A stretch of DNA of 47,479 nucleotides from Klebsormidium nitens (GCA_000708835.1 DF237426.1:26121-73599), one strand, 5' to 3'. Shown: positions 20,946 through 34,290, counted from the stretch's first letter. Notes: generated by a model from the letters alone, not told the origin. Translations and numbers: made by a program.

Positions 20946-23900
20946 TCATGACGTTTTGATGCTGGTCAGCCAATCGGCAGCCAGAGCTTCACCTCGCCCA
21001 GCGGCAAAATCCAAATACCTCTTTGCTTCTTGTCTGGAGGCGGGCTCGGGAGAATCTGCAGGACTTGAAAGGGCGTTACACCATCTTCAAAACTCATCAA
21101 AAGTAGAGCCTCTCATCGACTCTGAGAAAAGCTTGCGTATAGCAAGGAAGCAAAAGCACATGATTACGAGGGAATCGTTGGACAGTCGAAAGGCAGGAAG
21201 AGTACCGGTGGTTATCCAGACTGCGTTTCCCTCATGCGAGGAGAGCGTGCAATTGTTAGTAAATGGCACCGCACGACTTTGGCACGTGAACCAAGGGGCG
21301 AAAACTCCCACCTTTCAAAAGAAGCACTCCGTAGATGCTAGCGGCAGGCACGTGACCCTGCGACACGATGCCAAATTTGAAAATCCCCGTTTGAGAAACG
21401 AGTTTGTGGATTGAAGTGCGATTCGCGCCTCGAGTGTTTCAGCTGATCTGCAGCCTGGAATTCGCATCACATTTTGAAGCGGGAGAGAGCACTCTATTGC
21501 AAACCGAAGTGCGAGCTTTTTCCAGACCGCTCACCAGATCCGCCGCTCGCTTGAACCACTGCTTGGCGGATGCCGCTCCATGACCGCCCTCCGCTTGCGC
21601 ACGAAGTTCTGCCGCCCCGAGGAGAAACATCGCGTCTGTATGACCCTGCCAAAACGAACCCCACACTTCAAGAGTACGAGCAATCGTCCTAAACCAAAGA
21701 GTTAGGAATTGGGCACGAGTGCGCTGTGGTTACTGGCTCTTCTGTGAACTTGAAGTGGAACCACTGGGTCCGTGACACAGTTGCTGCGGACATATAACTC
21801 AGCAGCCGTCGGTGTCAATCCTCCATCTCGTTGATAGAGGAGAATGTACACGCTTTGAAAATGCGTTGGCTTTACAGTAGCATTCAAAGAGCAAGGCTCT
21901 CAGACTTGGAACAATGAACTTTCCGGAGTTCGTCAACTCTGCCCCCAACAACTACGTGGTTGACGAAAATTGCCAAGAATGCGTGGAAGGCTGGAAGCGA
22001 GAGTTAAAGAGCGGGTCGGTCGCTCGCAGCTTTGATGACACGTGGCAAAAGAACAAGCCGACAGTTACCTGAGCCGCTGCCTCCGTCAGCAATAGTTGAG
22101 AGCGCCCTCCGCCCGGGTCTCCCTCCTCGTCCTACGGTTAACAAAAACGGAGGCGAAAACCAATTTCGGTTGATACTTATCCTGAGGAAAACCAGGGCTA
22201 TAGATCTTATGAGATTGAGGCCGCTCAGCCTCCGCACCGTATGCTTTACACAACCTGAGCCGAAACCTTCTGAGGATTGTCGATTTTGAGAAGAGGGAAC
22301 CAGTGCTTATCCCTTTCAAAGTGGCTCTTGCGGCTCCCTCAAGTCTCGAGGACGCTATGGAAAGATTCGCGGTGCGTCAGCACGGCTACAAGGAAAGCAG
22401 CCTAGGACTGGGAACGATCTTAAGTTTGCGCGTGCACAAAGAAGCCCGTGAGGTCCAGAAGCGCGTAGCCAGATCCGGAAATCGTCTCTATCGGAAGTTC
22501 GAAACTGTTGAAGAGGCCCCGCTATATCACGAAATACAAGCAGTCATTGAATAAGTTCGTCGTTTAGGGCCCTGTGCTCACTTGTAATCGAAGTCTAGAC
22601 GCCAGCTCGTATTGCGCCTCCGCAGAACCAGCCTTGGCAGCATGGTAGAGAAGGCTGAGAGCCCTGGAGAGCACTGAGGGGGCGTGAGAACGGCAGCCAA
22701 TGTCTCAACCTCTGCTAATCAAGGTTGGTGAAATACGATCTTCCATGCAATGCACGTTTGTCTCCATGAGGAACGGCAGCCACTGTCTCAACCTCTGCTA
22801 TGTATCCGGTTGGTAAAATCAAGTTGGTAAAGCCATGCAGTGCACGTTCTAAATGTGTAAGTACCTGACAAAGGAAAGCCACAGCCGTTTGGCTGCCAAT
22901 ATCTAGAAGGAATGCAACGACCACCCGCCTCGCCACCTGTCTTCCGCACCATGAACGACTGACACCGACCCCGGACTGGTGGCAAAGCGAGTTCTCATCC
23001 GCATGCTCGTTCCTTGACACACTTCAGAAGCGCACGCTTGGCCCAGAGAGCGGACAAAAACGGAGACAATATCCGCTAAAGGGTATGTCCTAGCACGTTT
23101 GGAGCATAAAAGACAAAGAATGAGGCTCAGTCACCTGTCAGCAGAGAAGCCTGGCAGGTCGTACTTTTCGTGCAGTTGCGAGAGCGCAAACAGAGCCCGT
23201 GGGTCGCTGCGCCCCTCGCCCAGGCTGATCTCGAGGCACTCGGCCGCTTCCTGAGAGGTAAAATGAAGTCCCCTGTGAGTAAGACTGTGAAGCTCGAGAC
23301 TCGAAGTTTGGACCTTTTATAGCTCAACCTTGAAAAGTCGAAGCTGGACCCTGGAATGTTCTTTGAAGCTGAAACAGAGAGGTGCTTTCTAAGAGAGGCA
23401 ACTGAAGTCCCGAATACTAGGCCTTTTACAACTGGCAGTCTGACGCCTCATTTGCACTACACAGACGCACCTAAACAACTCAACCCTGACAACTGGGATA
23501 CAGAGTGCAGCTGGCAGAGGCACTGGGACCCACTTCGTTGGAATCAAAACATTGGAAGGCGTTTGCGATGTATCTGAAAGCGAACGGTTTCGAGAGCCAA
23601 TCGCAAGAGAGCAACAAAAGAGCCTCCTGTGATGCAGACAAATGCAGTCAGGCCTGTTTATGCTGGAACTTAATAGTCGCAAGAGAAGAGGCTCTAACTC
23701 AGAATCTGCTTTCATTCTGGGGGTGAAGAGTTGACACAGGAGGCAACACTGGCGTAGACAGACGAAGCCCTCGACCAACAACTTCGAGATCCTTGATGGA
23801 CCTATGGAATTACACACGCTTTGCTACCCTGCTTCCACCAGCGGCTCTAGTTTGGGGACCTCGCTAGCCCACCATCAAACATCATCGCCGCCCGTTTCTG

Positions 23901-25260
23901 AGCTTTCTCGCTCAGCCGCTCCTGGATTGCCTGGACTGTGTTTATGCTTATGTGGTCCACCGCAAAGATGTTGGACGATTGAGATCCTTGCTCTTGCCAG
24001 CATTGTCCAGGTGGTTCCATAATCCTTTTTCGCAAGCAACAATCCTTTTCACACAAACGCCCACCATTGAACCTTGTCGCCATGCGCCTCGGAAATAACA
24101 ATATAAACCAATCGGAGACAGTTTGTGAGAAGGCCACAAACCTCAAGCTTCCCCCTCAGCTCGTCATTTTCCTCTGCCCGCTGCCCCGTCGTCTCTGCAG
24201 CATCCTCCACCTGTCGAAGGAGCTCGGATGCGCGCGCATAGAACTCTTCCGCTGAGTCTGGTTCTTCCACCTGTGGAGATGCTTGCCGTGTCAGTCTCAT
24301 TGTAGGCCCTGCAGCTCTACATAGCTTCCAAACTTTGAAAAACCGAGAGGCAAGAAAAAAGGGAATGCTGCATTTAAGTTCTCCCTTGTCTGCTTTGAAG
24401 GTGATTCGCAATTGGCCTACCCACCTGCTGAGAGAAAAGGCTTGCGGCGTGATGAAAGATCATACCGAGAGATGCTCTGGAGATTGTTTCGGAGATGTTC
24501 TTGCTTTTGATGATATGTTTCTGAGAAGGTGGTGCAAATTCTGGCACATGGGCCACAGAGTGTGATTGTCTCCGGCTCTGGAATGTTATTTCACAATCAT
24601 TGCAAGCCCCAGCTGCACCAACAAGTGGGAGTGGAGAAAAGGAGCGCCGTTAGATTGATTCAGGCCATCCTTTGCCTTTGTCGGTAGCTAGGTCCCACAA
24701 GGCCAATCCATGCAGGCACTTCATCGGAGAGCACAGAAAGGGCTTCCGGACATTTTGACAAACCATCATGGAACTGCGGCAATGAAAAGATTTTGTCCTC
24801 CTGTCAAAATGCAGCTTTGGCTGGGCAGCGGCATTGCAAGCAACATTGACAAAGAAACGCGTGAAAATACCAAGAACTCTATTTTGCAGAAGAAAAGTGG
24901 CGATGATATGCATTTTGAGAAGCTGCAGAGATCTCAGCAGCGCTCACTGTAGTGGCAGAAGCTGCATAACCCCTCACTCCCTGTGCCAACCATCTGTCAC
25001 CAGCTGGCATTTTATGACTTGCAGCACCCACATTCAACTCATTTTTGGAAACATTTCCAGAGTTCCGCCATAACCCCAACTTTTCTTGCTTTACACGCTG
25101 TGCTGGTTCAATTAGAAGTGGCAGGACGCAGCTACAGAAGGCAGCTTGCGCCTGCTGCGGCCTGCACCTGGCAGCGCCACAGATGCGCAGCATCTCTGCG
25201 ATTGGAATTCCTTCTTCAGTAGAGCTTGCTAAACTTTCAGATAGCAAGCCCTGCGCACTC
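20946..25260 (-). CDS. Sel1-like repeat (SLR/TPR-type) protein, exons partly resolved
   Basis: Minus-strand exons recognised, in gene order: a possible early exon near 25260-25160 (SESLASSTEEGIPIAEMLR), 24270-24142 (acidic coiled-coil-like, SAEEFYARASELLRQVEDA), a short piece near 23925-23860, 23250-23135, 22663-22582, 21645-21535 and a terminal exon 21055-20946 ending in TGA. The join 23250/22663 keeps phase and rebuilds LPGFSADRALSLLYHAAKAG. The exons at 22663 and 21645 encode classic Sel1-like helical repeats (AKAGSAEAQYELASRLRLQ; FLLGAAELRAQAEGG then AKQWFKRAAD). Family knowledge: such alpha/alpha repeats form solenoid scaffolds for protein binding, with no enzyme activity. The phase into the last exon does not fit the best donor at 21534, so an exon is missing or a weaker donor is used. 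The start codon was not found. Confidence 0.6.
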
Positions 25261-25871
25261 TGGCCTCTTCAAAGCTGATTCATTTTGCTACAGAATCCCT
25301 GCTCAACAACTTGCCAGCCTGCTGGACCAGAGTCCAGAACTTGGCTGAGCCTGCCTGGCCGGGGGCGGAGTAGCTGAGGCTAGTAGCTGGGCGGCCTCCA
25401 CCTGGGTGGGCTAAGCCACGCGCGCATGGGCGGCCGCGAAAGCAGACCGGCCGAGACACATGACGCGGCCGGCGAGGGTTCCAGGTTTTGAATGATACTT
25501 ACCGTACGTCGCTCGGGCGTGCAGATTTTGCTGGCGGTTCAAATGACAAAGGAGTGCAATCATGCAAGGACTCTTGAAAGAGCGAGCCACTCCAGCGGGT
25601 CTGACTTACCGGTAATCCCGACTCGGACTCGAGCTGGTTTCTCTTTTGCGAGGGAGCTGAAGGAGGGATAGGGTATGTAAATGTAGCCGGCGCTAGGTAT
25701 TAATACTTATAAAACTCCTGAAGGCAAGTCCTTTTTGCTCTGAATGGATGACACTTGAAAGCACAGCTGAGGAGGGATCGCTAGCTGTCTAGGGATGCCA
25801 CATCGGCAGAGGTGGCGGAATTGCCTGTTTCTTGCTTGATGAGCTCAAAATCCTGCTGATGCTGTAGCAGC
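25261..25871. promoter_or_regulatory. Shared upstream region of the Sel1-like and MYCBPAP-like genes
   Basis: About 600 bases separate two genes read in opposite directions. The region contains a GC-rich, partly palindromic stretch at 25350-25480 and TATAAAA at 25708-25714 on the plus strand, 158 bases before the MYCBPAP-like ATG. A bidirectional promoter is possible but not shown. Confidence 0.4.
25708..25714 (+). promoter_or_regulatory. TATA-like box before the MYCBPAP-like gene
   Basis: TATAAAA lies 158 bases upstream of the ATG, a reasonable distance for a promoter with a 5' untranslated region of about 130 bases. Confidence 0.35.
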
Positions 25872-28800
25872 ATGGCGGATCCAACGCTTTTTGCCCTTGC
25901 CCCGGTACAGCTGCCGGCTATTTCCGGGTTGAAAGCGAAGACCAAGAAGGTAATCGTAGTACGGCGCACAACGAGGCCCTCAGAGAATGGAGAGAGCACC
26001 TCTAGTTCTGTCCCCACCTTGCCCATCATCAAGCAGAGGGAGTCGTGGACTGAGAGGGCTTACAGCACTTCGCCAATCAGCGAATGGAGAGATACTGCAG
26101 CTCAGCAAGCTACAAGCAGTAGGACTGAGCTGGGGCAACTGCCTTCTCTTGGGGCGTCTGCTGACCACTTCTTAGTTGCTGATGTCAGCTCGCAGAGATC
26201 TGCAGAGCGTGACGTCAGCCAGGATGCAAACCCCGACGAGTTTGGAGCGCTTATCTTGGCCAACACAGCAAGAATCAAGCAGGAATCCCTCCAGGAGAGC
26301 TCCTCACAGTCAGATGCGGCAGCGCAACTGGCAAACGAAAGCTCAGAGCTGACATCAGGTTCAGACATCCGAGAAGATTACCCGCCAGAGATTGCGGCTG
26401 CGATTCAGGCTTCTGAGGATGGAGGGGCTGCAATCAAAGAGGCGTACGAGCGAAGACGGCAGCATAGGCGGGAGCTTGCCATGCAGGTAAATAGGGAAAC
26501 GCAAACCATTGTACGACCCATTTTTATTGCTATTTAGAAAGCTCTAGGGCCATCCAGGGCAATTTTGGCAGCCAATCAGCCCATTGACTCAGGGGCGAAG
26601 TCGGCCCATAAAGGAAATATCCAAAGAGCGCGGCTAAGGGCCTCAAGTGGCATGAATAGCATATGATGTTCTTGACTGAGCAGTGGTCAAAAGTTTGGAC
26701 TGTCCCAACTTCCGAAACAACTTGACTATTTTTTACCACTCAAGCAGTGTTTGTCTTTAAAGACTGCTATACAAATTTTTCCAACCACCAGCCAAGAATG
26801 TTTGCACTCTGCTGATGGAGCTATCCGAATCAAGAGGAGGAAGGTCTGCGCGGCAGATACTTGGCTGAAAACCCTGTTTCCCTAAGCCGCGGTCTCTGTA
26901 CACACGATCAAGACAAATGGGGTTACTGCGTGAAGGTTCTGAATGCAGCCATGCTCTTTAAGTTTTTGATGCTTCCTCCCATCCTGCAGGCAAGCCTCCT
27001 CCACCAGCAGCAGCAAGAAGAGGAAGAGCATCTGCTGGCGAGTCAAACGATAGTGGCAGGTGCAGAGGCGCGTGCGTTCGGAAAGTGGCAGGAGGCACAG
27101 GACGAATGGGCGAAGGTCAAAAGGAGCGTGATGGCTCAGGTAACAGTATGCACATAAGCTGTGTTGATGCAGCAGAGGCTGCTTCTCGAGGTGATATGCT
27201 CGTTGCTGCCGGATAACTTTGAGTTGTCGCATGCAACAGACTCAACACAAGGGACAGTCTTTCGTTGCTTGCTTCATTTGATGAGATTCTCCCTGCAAAG
27301 GTGGCTCTACATGCAAGAGCATGTGTTCCGCACAGCCTCTGGTTTTTCTGCCCCATCGGGACACTCTTCGGTTCGTTTCTCGCCAAATGTTCAACAAGGT
27401 GTCATAGGCTGGGGGGTGAAAGTTGCTTTCGATTTTACAAGAAGGCAGCTTTTGATTCTACAAGAAGGCACTTTTACAGACAGCATCTTAAGATGTGTTA
27501 AAGGACGACCTGCAATTCACACCACGTAGCCAAGAGCGGGTCCCTTTTTGGATCGTCATCCAGCACCAAATTGCGCAGGCAATATGAACTTCGTTCCCAT
27601 CTCTAAATCGTTTCCCCTCCTGTCTATCTTTTTCAGACGGGCAAACCGGAGTCTGAGCTGGTGATGGAGCGAGGCCCCGAGTTCCGGACCCTGAAGGAGG
27701 CGAAGGACCACCTGGAAGCTGCCAAGCCGACCGAAGAAAAGTTCTCGGGGCCTGCTATGGTAAGCCTATGGCATCTCGGATGGTTCTGACGTAAAGTTGC
27801 GAGGTTCGTGTTTACGTCCGGATGCGGTATGTCCCAACGGTAGTCTCAGTTCTTTTTCAGCAACCTCTAAGGTTCTGCTGTTTGAGAGTCGAGAGGACTC
27901 GCCGGAGCAGGTCAGAGGAAGGGTGTTTTGCCATCTTGGGCTTGCTTTTCTTGGTGAAAACAGAAGCAATCTCTTAGTGTATGTTGAATAGCTGGGCACA
28001 GAGGTCGGTATGGTCCAGACCAAAAGGTGCACACGTATAGTGTTGGCTGTACAACATTATGGCTGCAGGCTGTGGCGGAACTGGCAGTGCCCGAGATTGG
28101 TAGTTGGAGACCACCCCTGAACTGCATGCTTTTCTGAGCAGCTACCGAGTTTCCACGAGACTCGAAAACTGCCGATGGTAGTCAACCTATTTCCATCAGT
28201 GTCCTCGCTTGTTCTGAGCACCGTACCCTGACATGAAAATAGTTCGTCCTTTCAACCCTCATGAACCAATTTAACTCTTGAAGTCCGATTTCTGGCCGTT
28301 CTAAAATCTCAATCTCTTTCCGCCTCACAGTGGGAAATGAGTCTCCGGAATCACTGGACCATCTCGTATCCGGTCGGAAACATATTCGGGCGCGTCTTCG
28401 CGCCGCCCTGCTCAGCCAGACCCAAGGAGCTCGAGCGGATTGGGCGGCCGGAAACGGAAGCGAACGGAACGGAAAAAGGCTTGGGGACCGGAACAAGGTC
28501 GCGGTCCTGGTTGGAATCAGAAACTGTGAAGCAGCGACAACACAAGCTCAGGAAAGAGATGTTGAAACTGCAACCATACGAGCCGGAGATCGACGGCTTG
28601 CAGGTGAGAAGGGGTGGAAATGGACGGCTATAATTGGCTGACAGTGCTAAAGTGTCGATCATCTGGCTAATGTGCAGTTCGTTACGAAGACTTCGGCACT
28701 GTAATATGCATGGCCTCGAGGACAGGGGAAGATGCAAGTTGTTTCTACCTTATTTTTGCTGAATCTGTGTGCGTTGACGCAATATAGTTGCAACATTACA

Positions 28801-31143
28801 GGACAACGATACCGCCTTTCCAGAATGGGATGTTTTCCTGCTACGGTATTAAGCTAGGTAGGAATTACAGTAGTACGGTAAAGAGGGCGGGGCCATATGA
28901 AAATTGACCCCCAACGTAGAGCTTGTGCCACATCAACTTTTCGACAAACTCCTGGTGTTCCCGTTCAGGTCGTCGGCTACAGTATCGAAGCGGGTTTATC
29001 CGCGGCCGCGGCCGCGCCCATCACTCTCAAAGAGGTCGAGAAGGAGCTGGCCGCGAGCGACAACCACGCCTACACGCAGCTGCTCGAGGAGCGCGCGCGC
29101 GCGCCCGCGGCCGCGACGAGCGCGCTCCCGGCCGCGCTCGAAGAAACGCCCGGCCAATCCGGCCCCGCGCTCGAAATGGCCGCCGGGCGGGTGACGCTGT
29201 GCGCGGCCGCGGGAGCGGTCGCGACCGAGGTTTTAGAGGTTTCGAACACGGGATCCACGGTGCTGTTCTACCGGTGGGAGAGGGAGGGCGACGCGGCCGC
29301 GGCGGGGCCGACGGGGAAGAGCGCCGAGGGTTTGGGGAGGTTTTACCAGATGGACATGGAGGGCGCGCTGCGGCCGGGCGAGCGCAAGGGTTTTGCGTTT
29401 TCGTTCCGGAGCCGCGAGCCGGGCACGTGGCTGGACAGCTGGCGGCTGGTGACGGAGCCGAGGGTGACGTCAGCGACGGAGTCGCTGATCCTCAAGGTAC
29501 GAGCAGTCGCGATGCTCAAGTCGTTCACTTTTTCTGCTTTTATGGAGGAAGGGACGGGGGGGCGTTTGCATGTGTTCGATATTTGGAACCGGAAAGATGA
29601 CGGTCACAGGGAGACATTAGCTTCCGGAGACAGACCGTAGTGAAACCATTCACTTTAAGTCCAAGTTCCTCGCGAGGTTTTAAGCCAGGAAAGAGAATAA
29701 AGGGGGAGTGCGGATCGAGTGCGTCCCGTTTTCCGTGACCCGGAATATGCATGTAACTTCCCCCGCCTAGTAATCAGCAAAAGAACGACAATCCTTCAGA
29801 TGAGCGCGTATGCTTATACAATAAGCTGCTTCGGCATATTGAGCAGACGACATCGAGGGCTACATAAATTTACGAAATGAAGCTTATACGGAGAGAATGC
29901 CCTCACGAACTGGGGGCATACCTTGCGAAGCTCTCAGCCTTTTTGGAGAGCCTCTTTGACTGAACTGTTGTCGTTCACCGAGTATTATTTACCCCTACGG
30001 CGGCTTAGCACGCGAAACCCCCTACCTTGTTGGGGAGCAGTCGCTTTTATTTCAAACGCCGCAGCGCTGCAGACGAGGCGGCTCCAGCAACATTGTCGAG
30101 AGCACGAAACGAATACGAGCCGGAGAGAATCGAACCCGTTAAAACGAGGGAGCTTCATAATGACAAATATTTTTCAATCTTCAAACTGATTCAGTCCGAA
30201 ATCTTCTTGCTTACAGGGCATAGCTTTCGAGACCGAGACCCCTTCGCGGGCAGCCTCTCGCTCGGAAGTCGAGGCGGACCTGGCGACGCGCGTGCGCGCG
30301 CGCGCGGTCGAGGAGGCCATTCAAGCGCTCGTCGACGGCGTCCAAACCCCAAACCCGCGCGGGGCGGAGGCGCCGGAAGACCCGGAGGAAGTCGCCCGGG
30401 AGATGGACTTTGTGCGGGCGAATCTGGGAAGCGGGGAGCCCTTATACTTCCGGCCGGACGCCAGAGCGTCTGCGATTTGCGATGCTGTTATTGCTATCGA
30501 AGACAGGGCGTCAGAAGCTGCAGAGGGGCAAACGGAGGAGGGGGCTTCGACGTCGAAACGACGCTGGGACGGCTCGGTTAACAGGCTGAACGAACGGCTA
30601 ACCGCGCTTGGAACCGCGGGTGGAGCGGAGGGGTTAAGGCAGCGGTTTGGGGAGCTTAACGAGAAACTCAAGGTGCCGCCCAACCGACGCGCGCTACTGC
30701 GGCGCGCTGTGTACCTGGCGCTGACGTCAGCGGCCGACACGATCGTGGATGGCGTCGAAACCGCGCGGGAGGGCGACGCGCGCGGCGAGGCGGACGCGGC
30801 CGCGGCCGAGGGGCCCGGCGACGGCGCGCGCGGCGAAAGCGAGGAGGCGGGCGCGGAGCTAGCCGACGCAGAGCTCGACGAGGAGGTTTTGCGCGCGCGC
30901 GCGGAGGCGAAAGAGCGCGCGTTCAGGGAGGAGGCGGTTCGGCAAGCGACGAACCGGGCAGCTGAAGCGTTGGATGGACTTGAGTGGAATTTAGAAATCG
31001 CCGATGCGGCGGTCTGCACGATACTAGACGGAAAGGTACGAGCGCTGCTAGAGAAAACGGAAAGCAGTCAAGCAGATAGAGCGAGTCTCGACTGGGAAGT
31101 CTTTGCTTTGGAAAGGCAAAAGCAAAGGCTGTTGCACGGCTAG
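25872..31143 (+). CDS. MYCBPAP: MYCBPAP-like protein, 6 exons, 871 aa
   Basis: Exons: 25872-26486, 26990-27139, 27637-27759, 28331-28603, 28969-29496 and 30217-31143. All introns are GT-AG in phase 0 and every exon length divides by three. The spliced protein has 871 residues, close to the human family member. The match to MYCBP-associated protein rests on motifs: WEMSLRNHWTISYPVG, the Lys/Arg-rich segment before EPEIDGLQVVGYS, VSNTGSTVLFYRWE, then RFYQMDMEGALRPGERKGF and FRSREPGTWLDSW. The last three form an Ig-like (ASH/MSP-type) strand pattern common in axonemal proteins. Animal MYCBPAP is tied to sperm flagella and the ciliary central apparatus, so an axonemal role is inferred here. The N-terminal 200 residues are Ser/Gln-rich and poorly conserved. 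The last exon is Ala/Glu/Arg-rich and helical. A GTACGAGC after residue GK near 31036 could be a donor, so the C-terminus could differ. Confidence 0.85.
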
Positions 31144-34100
31144 CAAAGGTCGGCAAAGTCGAAGCAGAGGCGTCAATTCAATCTTCGAAGCGTTTGACTT
31201 TCATGTGGTATTCCGATGAAGTGAATCCAAGCGCGAACGTCGAAGCTGGCATTCAGACATATTGCCGGGGCCGGTTGATGAATGCATTAAGACGCCGCAC
31301 TCGTCGGTCGTCTTAAGGTGGCAATCAGAATGCAGCATGATGTAATCTCTGCAGATCTTAACATGCTAGCTTCTGTCTGCGTTATATTTCGGCCGAAGGC
31401 CGCGTCCTTGGACCGTCTAAGCTTGGTTGACGCAATGTGGATCGAGCTCGCAGTCCTTGGATGATGCGGCGCATACATTGGCGCGCTCATGTGATAGAGA
31501 AACGTCTTCATTGCCCTACTGCCGCGCAAGCTTCGTTTACATGTGGGCAGTAGATCTACAGCGGGCATCATCAGATGCATGCTGTAAGGTCATGTGCGGT
31601 TATTATATGAGCTCGATAGCTCGTCCAACCGTTCGGAATTCGCCGACATGCAATAGCTGTACCGACTCAATCTTTCAACGATTGATTCATATTAATGCAT
31701 TGAAACCAGCAAGTGGCATGCACGTGGGAAATCAATAGGATCTCTACTGTACTGAAAAGCTGTTCGGTATGGTCGGCCAGGATAGAAAGTCTGCTTTCAA
31801 TAATCCCGATCGGACATGCATGTATAAACTTGTTGTATGCCAAAGTGCCCTGTACGGTGTTCAGTTTCGCTTCCTGTTGTATGGAACACGCTTCCCATGA
31901 AGAAACCTGATGTACTTGTTGGGAAAAGCCGGACTCTATCGATATCACCTCCTATAAGTCAAATATGCACTAGAAGTCTGCTGAAGTGCAGGCTAGTCTC
32001 AATCTATTGAACTGGTTTGAAGTACGCTGATCTAAAACTGCGAACTTGAATCACACCCCCGGAGCGCCACGATCCTACGGTCACCCGCACGGAAAGCCGC
32101 TTGACGCAGACGGGGAACCAACTAGACGCTGGTCTTCCACCTGCGAAGGCAGAGGAAAGTAGCGTGCGATTTGACTTAACGACCACTGAGATGCCTTTAC
32201 GCTTCGGCTTTGCAGCGGCACTTTCACAAAGTAACATTTACGCCAGTACGCGCATGACCTAGCAAATCCCAGCCTACTAAACATGTCAGAGACAATTTGC
32301 ATTCTGACTTTCAACATCGTCCGCCAGATATTCTGAATAAGACGCAGATCTGCTGTATCAACCTGCTCGAACTTTACAGGAGATCTTTGTTCATCACTAG
32401 TGGCTTCGAATGTTGCGTCTCTAAACAAGCCACTCACTTTGATTTCAACAATGAGCAGCCATCATGACACGCTGACGCTCTGGGGGCCTTAGTGCTGGAG
32501 CGCCCATGTCTTGGGTGTCTAGAGTCCAAGCCCCGCAAAACCAAAGGAGAGCTCTAGGATTACCATGTAGTAAATTGTGCATGACAAGAGTACGAAGATA
32601 ACCTACCACGTTAGCTCAGCTTTGAATCAGATTCGCGGCAACGTCGAAGCTTCGGTCTCGACCGTTCCTCCCAACGATCTCGGATGGCGAGGAATCTGCA
32701 CGAAGGAGAGTGAATCATCCAAAAATAGCATGAAGAAAGGAGGATTATGGGCGCAGCATGAAGGCTCAATCGTAGAAAAGATGGACAAGATTCAAGCGCA
32801 CTCAAAGGGCCCATTCGTGCAGGACTGGAAAGCGAAAGAGTGAACGACCCAGAAGCCGAGCTTGCGGAAAGACTCTGCCTGTCCTTTGCTTCGGAGTGTG
32901 TCGATTCTAACAGCGAAGGTCCTGACAACCTAGCCACAGCGGTACAGGTCTGCTAAATGGTCAGAAACCACGACCCCGTCACTCGATATGACGAACGTTT
33001 AGGGTTGCCGCCAAACGGCAACGAAGAGCCGTAAGTGAAGCTTTTCAAAAACCCTGTGGATACGCCATGACGAAAGCGTTCTCGCAACGAAATGGCGTTC
33101 GCCATCAATCTGAGGTTTTGGAGGTGTCACTCCCGGGTCACATAAATGTCGGAGACCTTGGCTCATACGAAACGAGCACTACCACTGGCTTCTTTACAAA
33201 GACTGTCAGCTTGACGTCGTCATGGCCAGGCTAGAAAGCTTTCAAGCACAAGGTTAAAGGATTTTGCACGTCAGAGGCCATTCTCTTGGATAAAAAAAAG
33301 TACCAAAAGCGCTTAGCAATCCTGTGCATCAATGTACTTGTTAATGCCCAAATACAGTTAGTGACTCATCATTGCCAGCACTTTTAACATTGACCTAGAG
33401 GCACCGTTTGGAGGCCAATGTGACATTGTTATTATGTCGTGGCGCTTAAAACCTATCAAACAGGACTTTCGGGGTCACCTCGTCTCGGTGACGTTGTCCA
33501 CTTTCGCTGCAACAGCCAGCTGGATGCAAGCCGACAGATCAATGGCAGCCTGGTTCAAACACATATCATCACATTTGTAGAGCTAACACATTTTGAGTTT
33601 CGATGAGGCCAGTTCACAAAGACGGGACGGATTGGATCGACTTGGTTTCCTACACTTCTAAGTATCTGGATCCAGCTCTCCCATACTTACCGCCCTGCTT
33701 CCCAGGTTTTGGAGAGGCCAGAGTCATTTTAGCGTCATCGTAAACTCAACGGAAGGCCGGAACGGCTTGAAATCTACATCATTTTGAGGGCGTACTTGAA
33801 CACTTTGGCGCACCCGTCGTGAAGATAGACATTCATAGGCTGTAACGCGTCTAGATTGCGGCTTCTGAATAGAAACTGTGCAACGTTCCCGACTTGTGTA
33901 TTCAAACGAGGTGGGCAGGATCGAGGATTCTTCACGCCGTGTTTCGGGGTCCTTAAAAGCCGAACGTCCTCAATGTCAGCAGAAAGCATCGGGCATCTGA
34001 AGCAAAGGTTGCATGCTTTTTGAACTGCCAGAGAATCGAACTTTCCAGTGCTTCACCCAGAAGGTCCTGCTGTAAAGCGAGCAACGAGATTCTCGTCAGG
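31144..34100. other. Gene-free stretch downstream of the MYCBPAP-like gene
   Basis: No splice-linked coding pattern or known domain was found. The longest frames (32081-32437 minus, 32577-32843 plus, 32611-32937 minus) overlap one another and show no GC rise like the real exons. The 3' untranslated region of the MYCBPAP-like gene should lie at its start. Confidence 0.4.
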
Positions 34101-34194
34101 ATCCCTCGTTCGACAAAACCTGCAAGAATATCTTTCTACCTAACGTAGCAAGTCTCTCAAATCGGTAGTATCCTCTGGAGAATGTGCAGAGGCT

Positions 34195-34290
34195 CCAGCT
34201 GTTTGATCCGCTGCACCCGGTTTCTTCAGTTGGACGGTACGGCACGCGCAAGATAGAGGGCAGCAAACGAAAGCGAAGCCTCTCTTTAAA
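34195..34290. repeat. Fragment of a further copy of the large repeat unit
   Basis: The stretch from CTGCACCCGGTTTCTTC through TTGGACGGTACGGCAC to GAAAGCGAAGC matches 46800-46875, near the end of repeat copy 2, in the same orientation. It lies before copy 1, as expected if another unit once ended here. Confidence 0.55.

Noticed and set aside
20776-21414. 212-codon plus-strand open frame
   Set aside because: No domain and no GC rise. It overlaps the minus-strand terminal exon of the Sel1-like gene, which has a repeat-like product and a good acceptor.
22303-22554. 83-codon plus-strand open frame ending HEIQAVIE
   Set aside because: It lies within an intron of the minus-strand Sel1-like gene and matches no family; chance is likely.
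30100-30140. tRNA-like T-loop on the minus strand (GGGTTCGATTC)
   Set aside because: The flanking bases do not form a T stem and no anticodon or acceptor arms could be built.
30321-31019. 232-codon minus-strand Ser/Ala-rich frame
   Set aside because: It is a shadow of the GC-rich last exon of the MYCBPAP-like gene.
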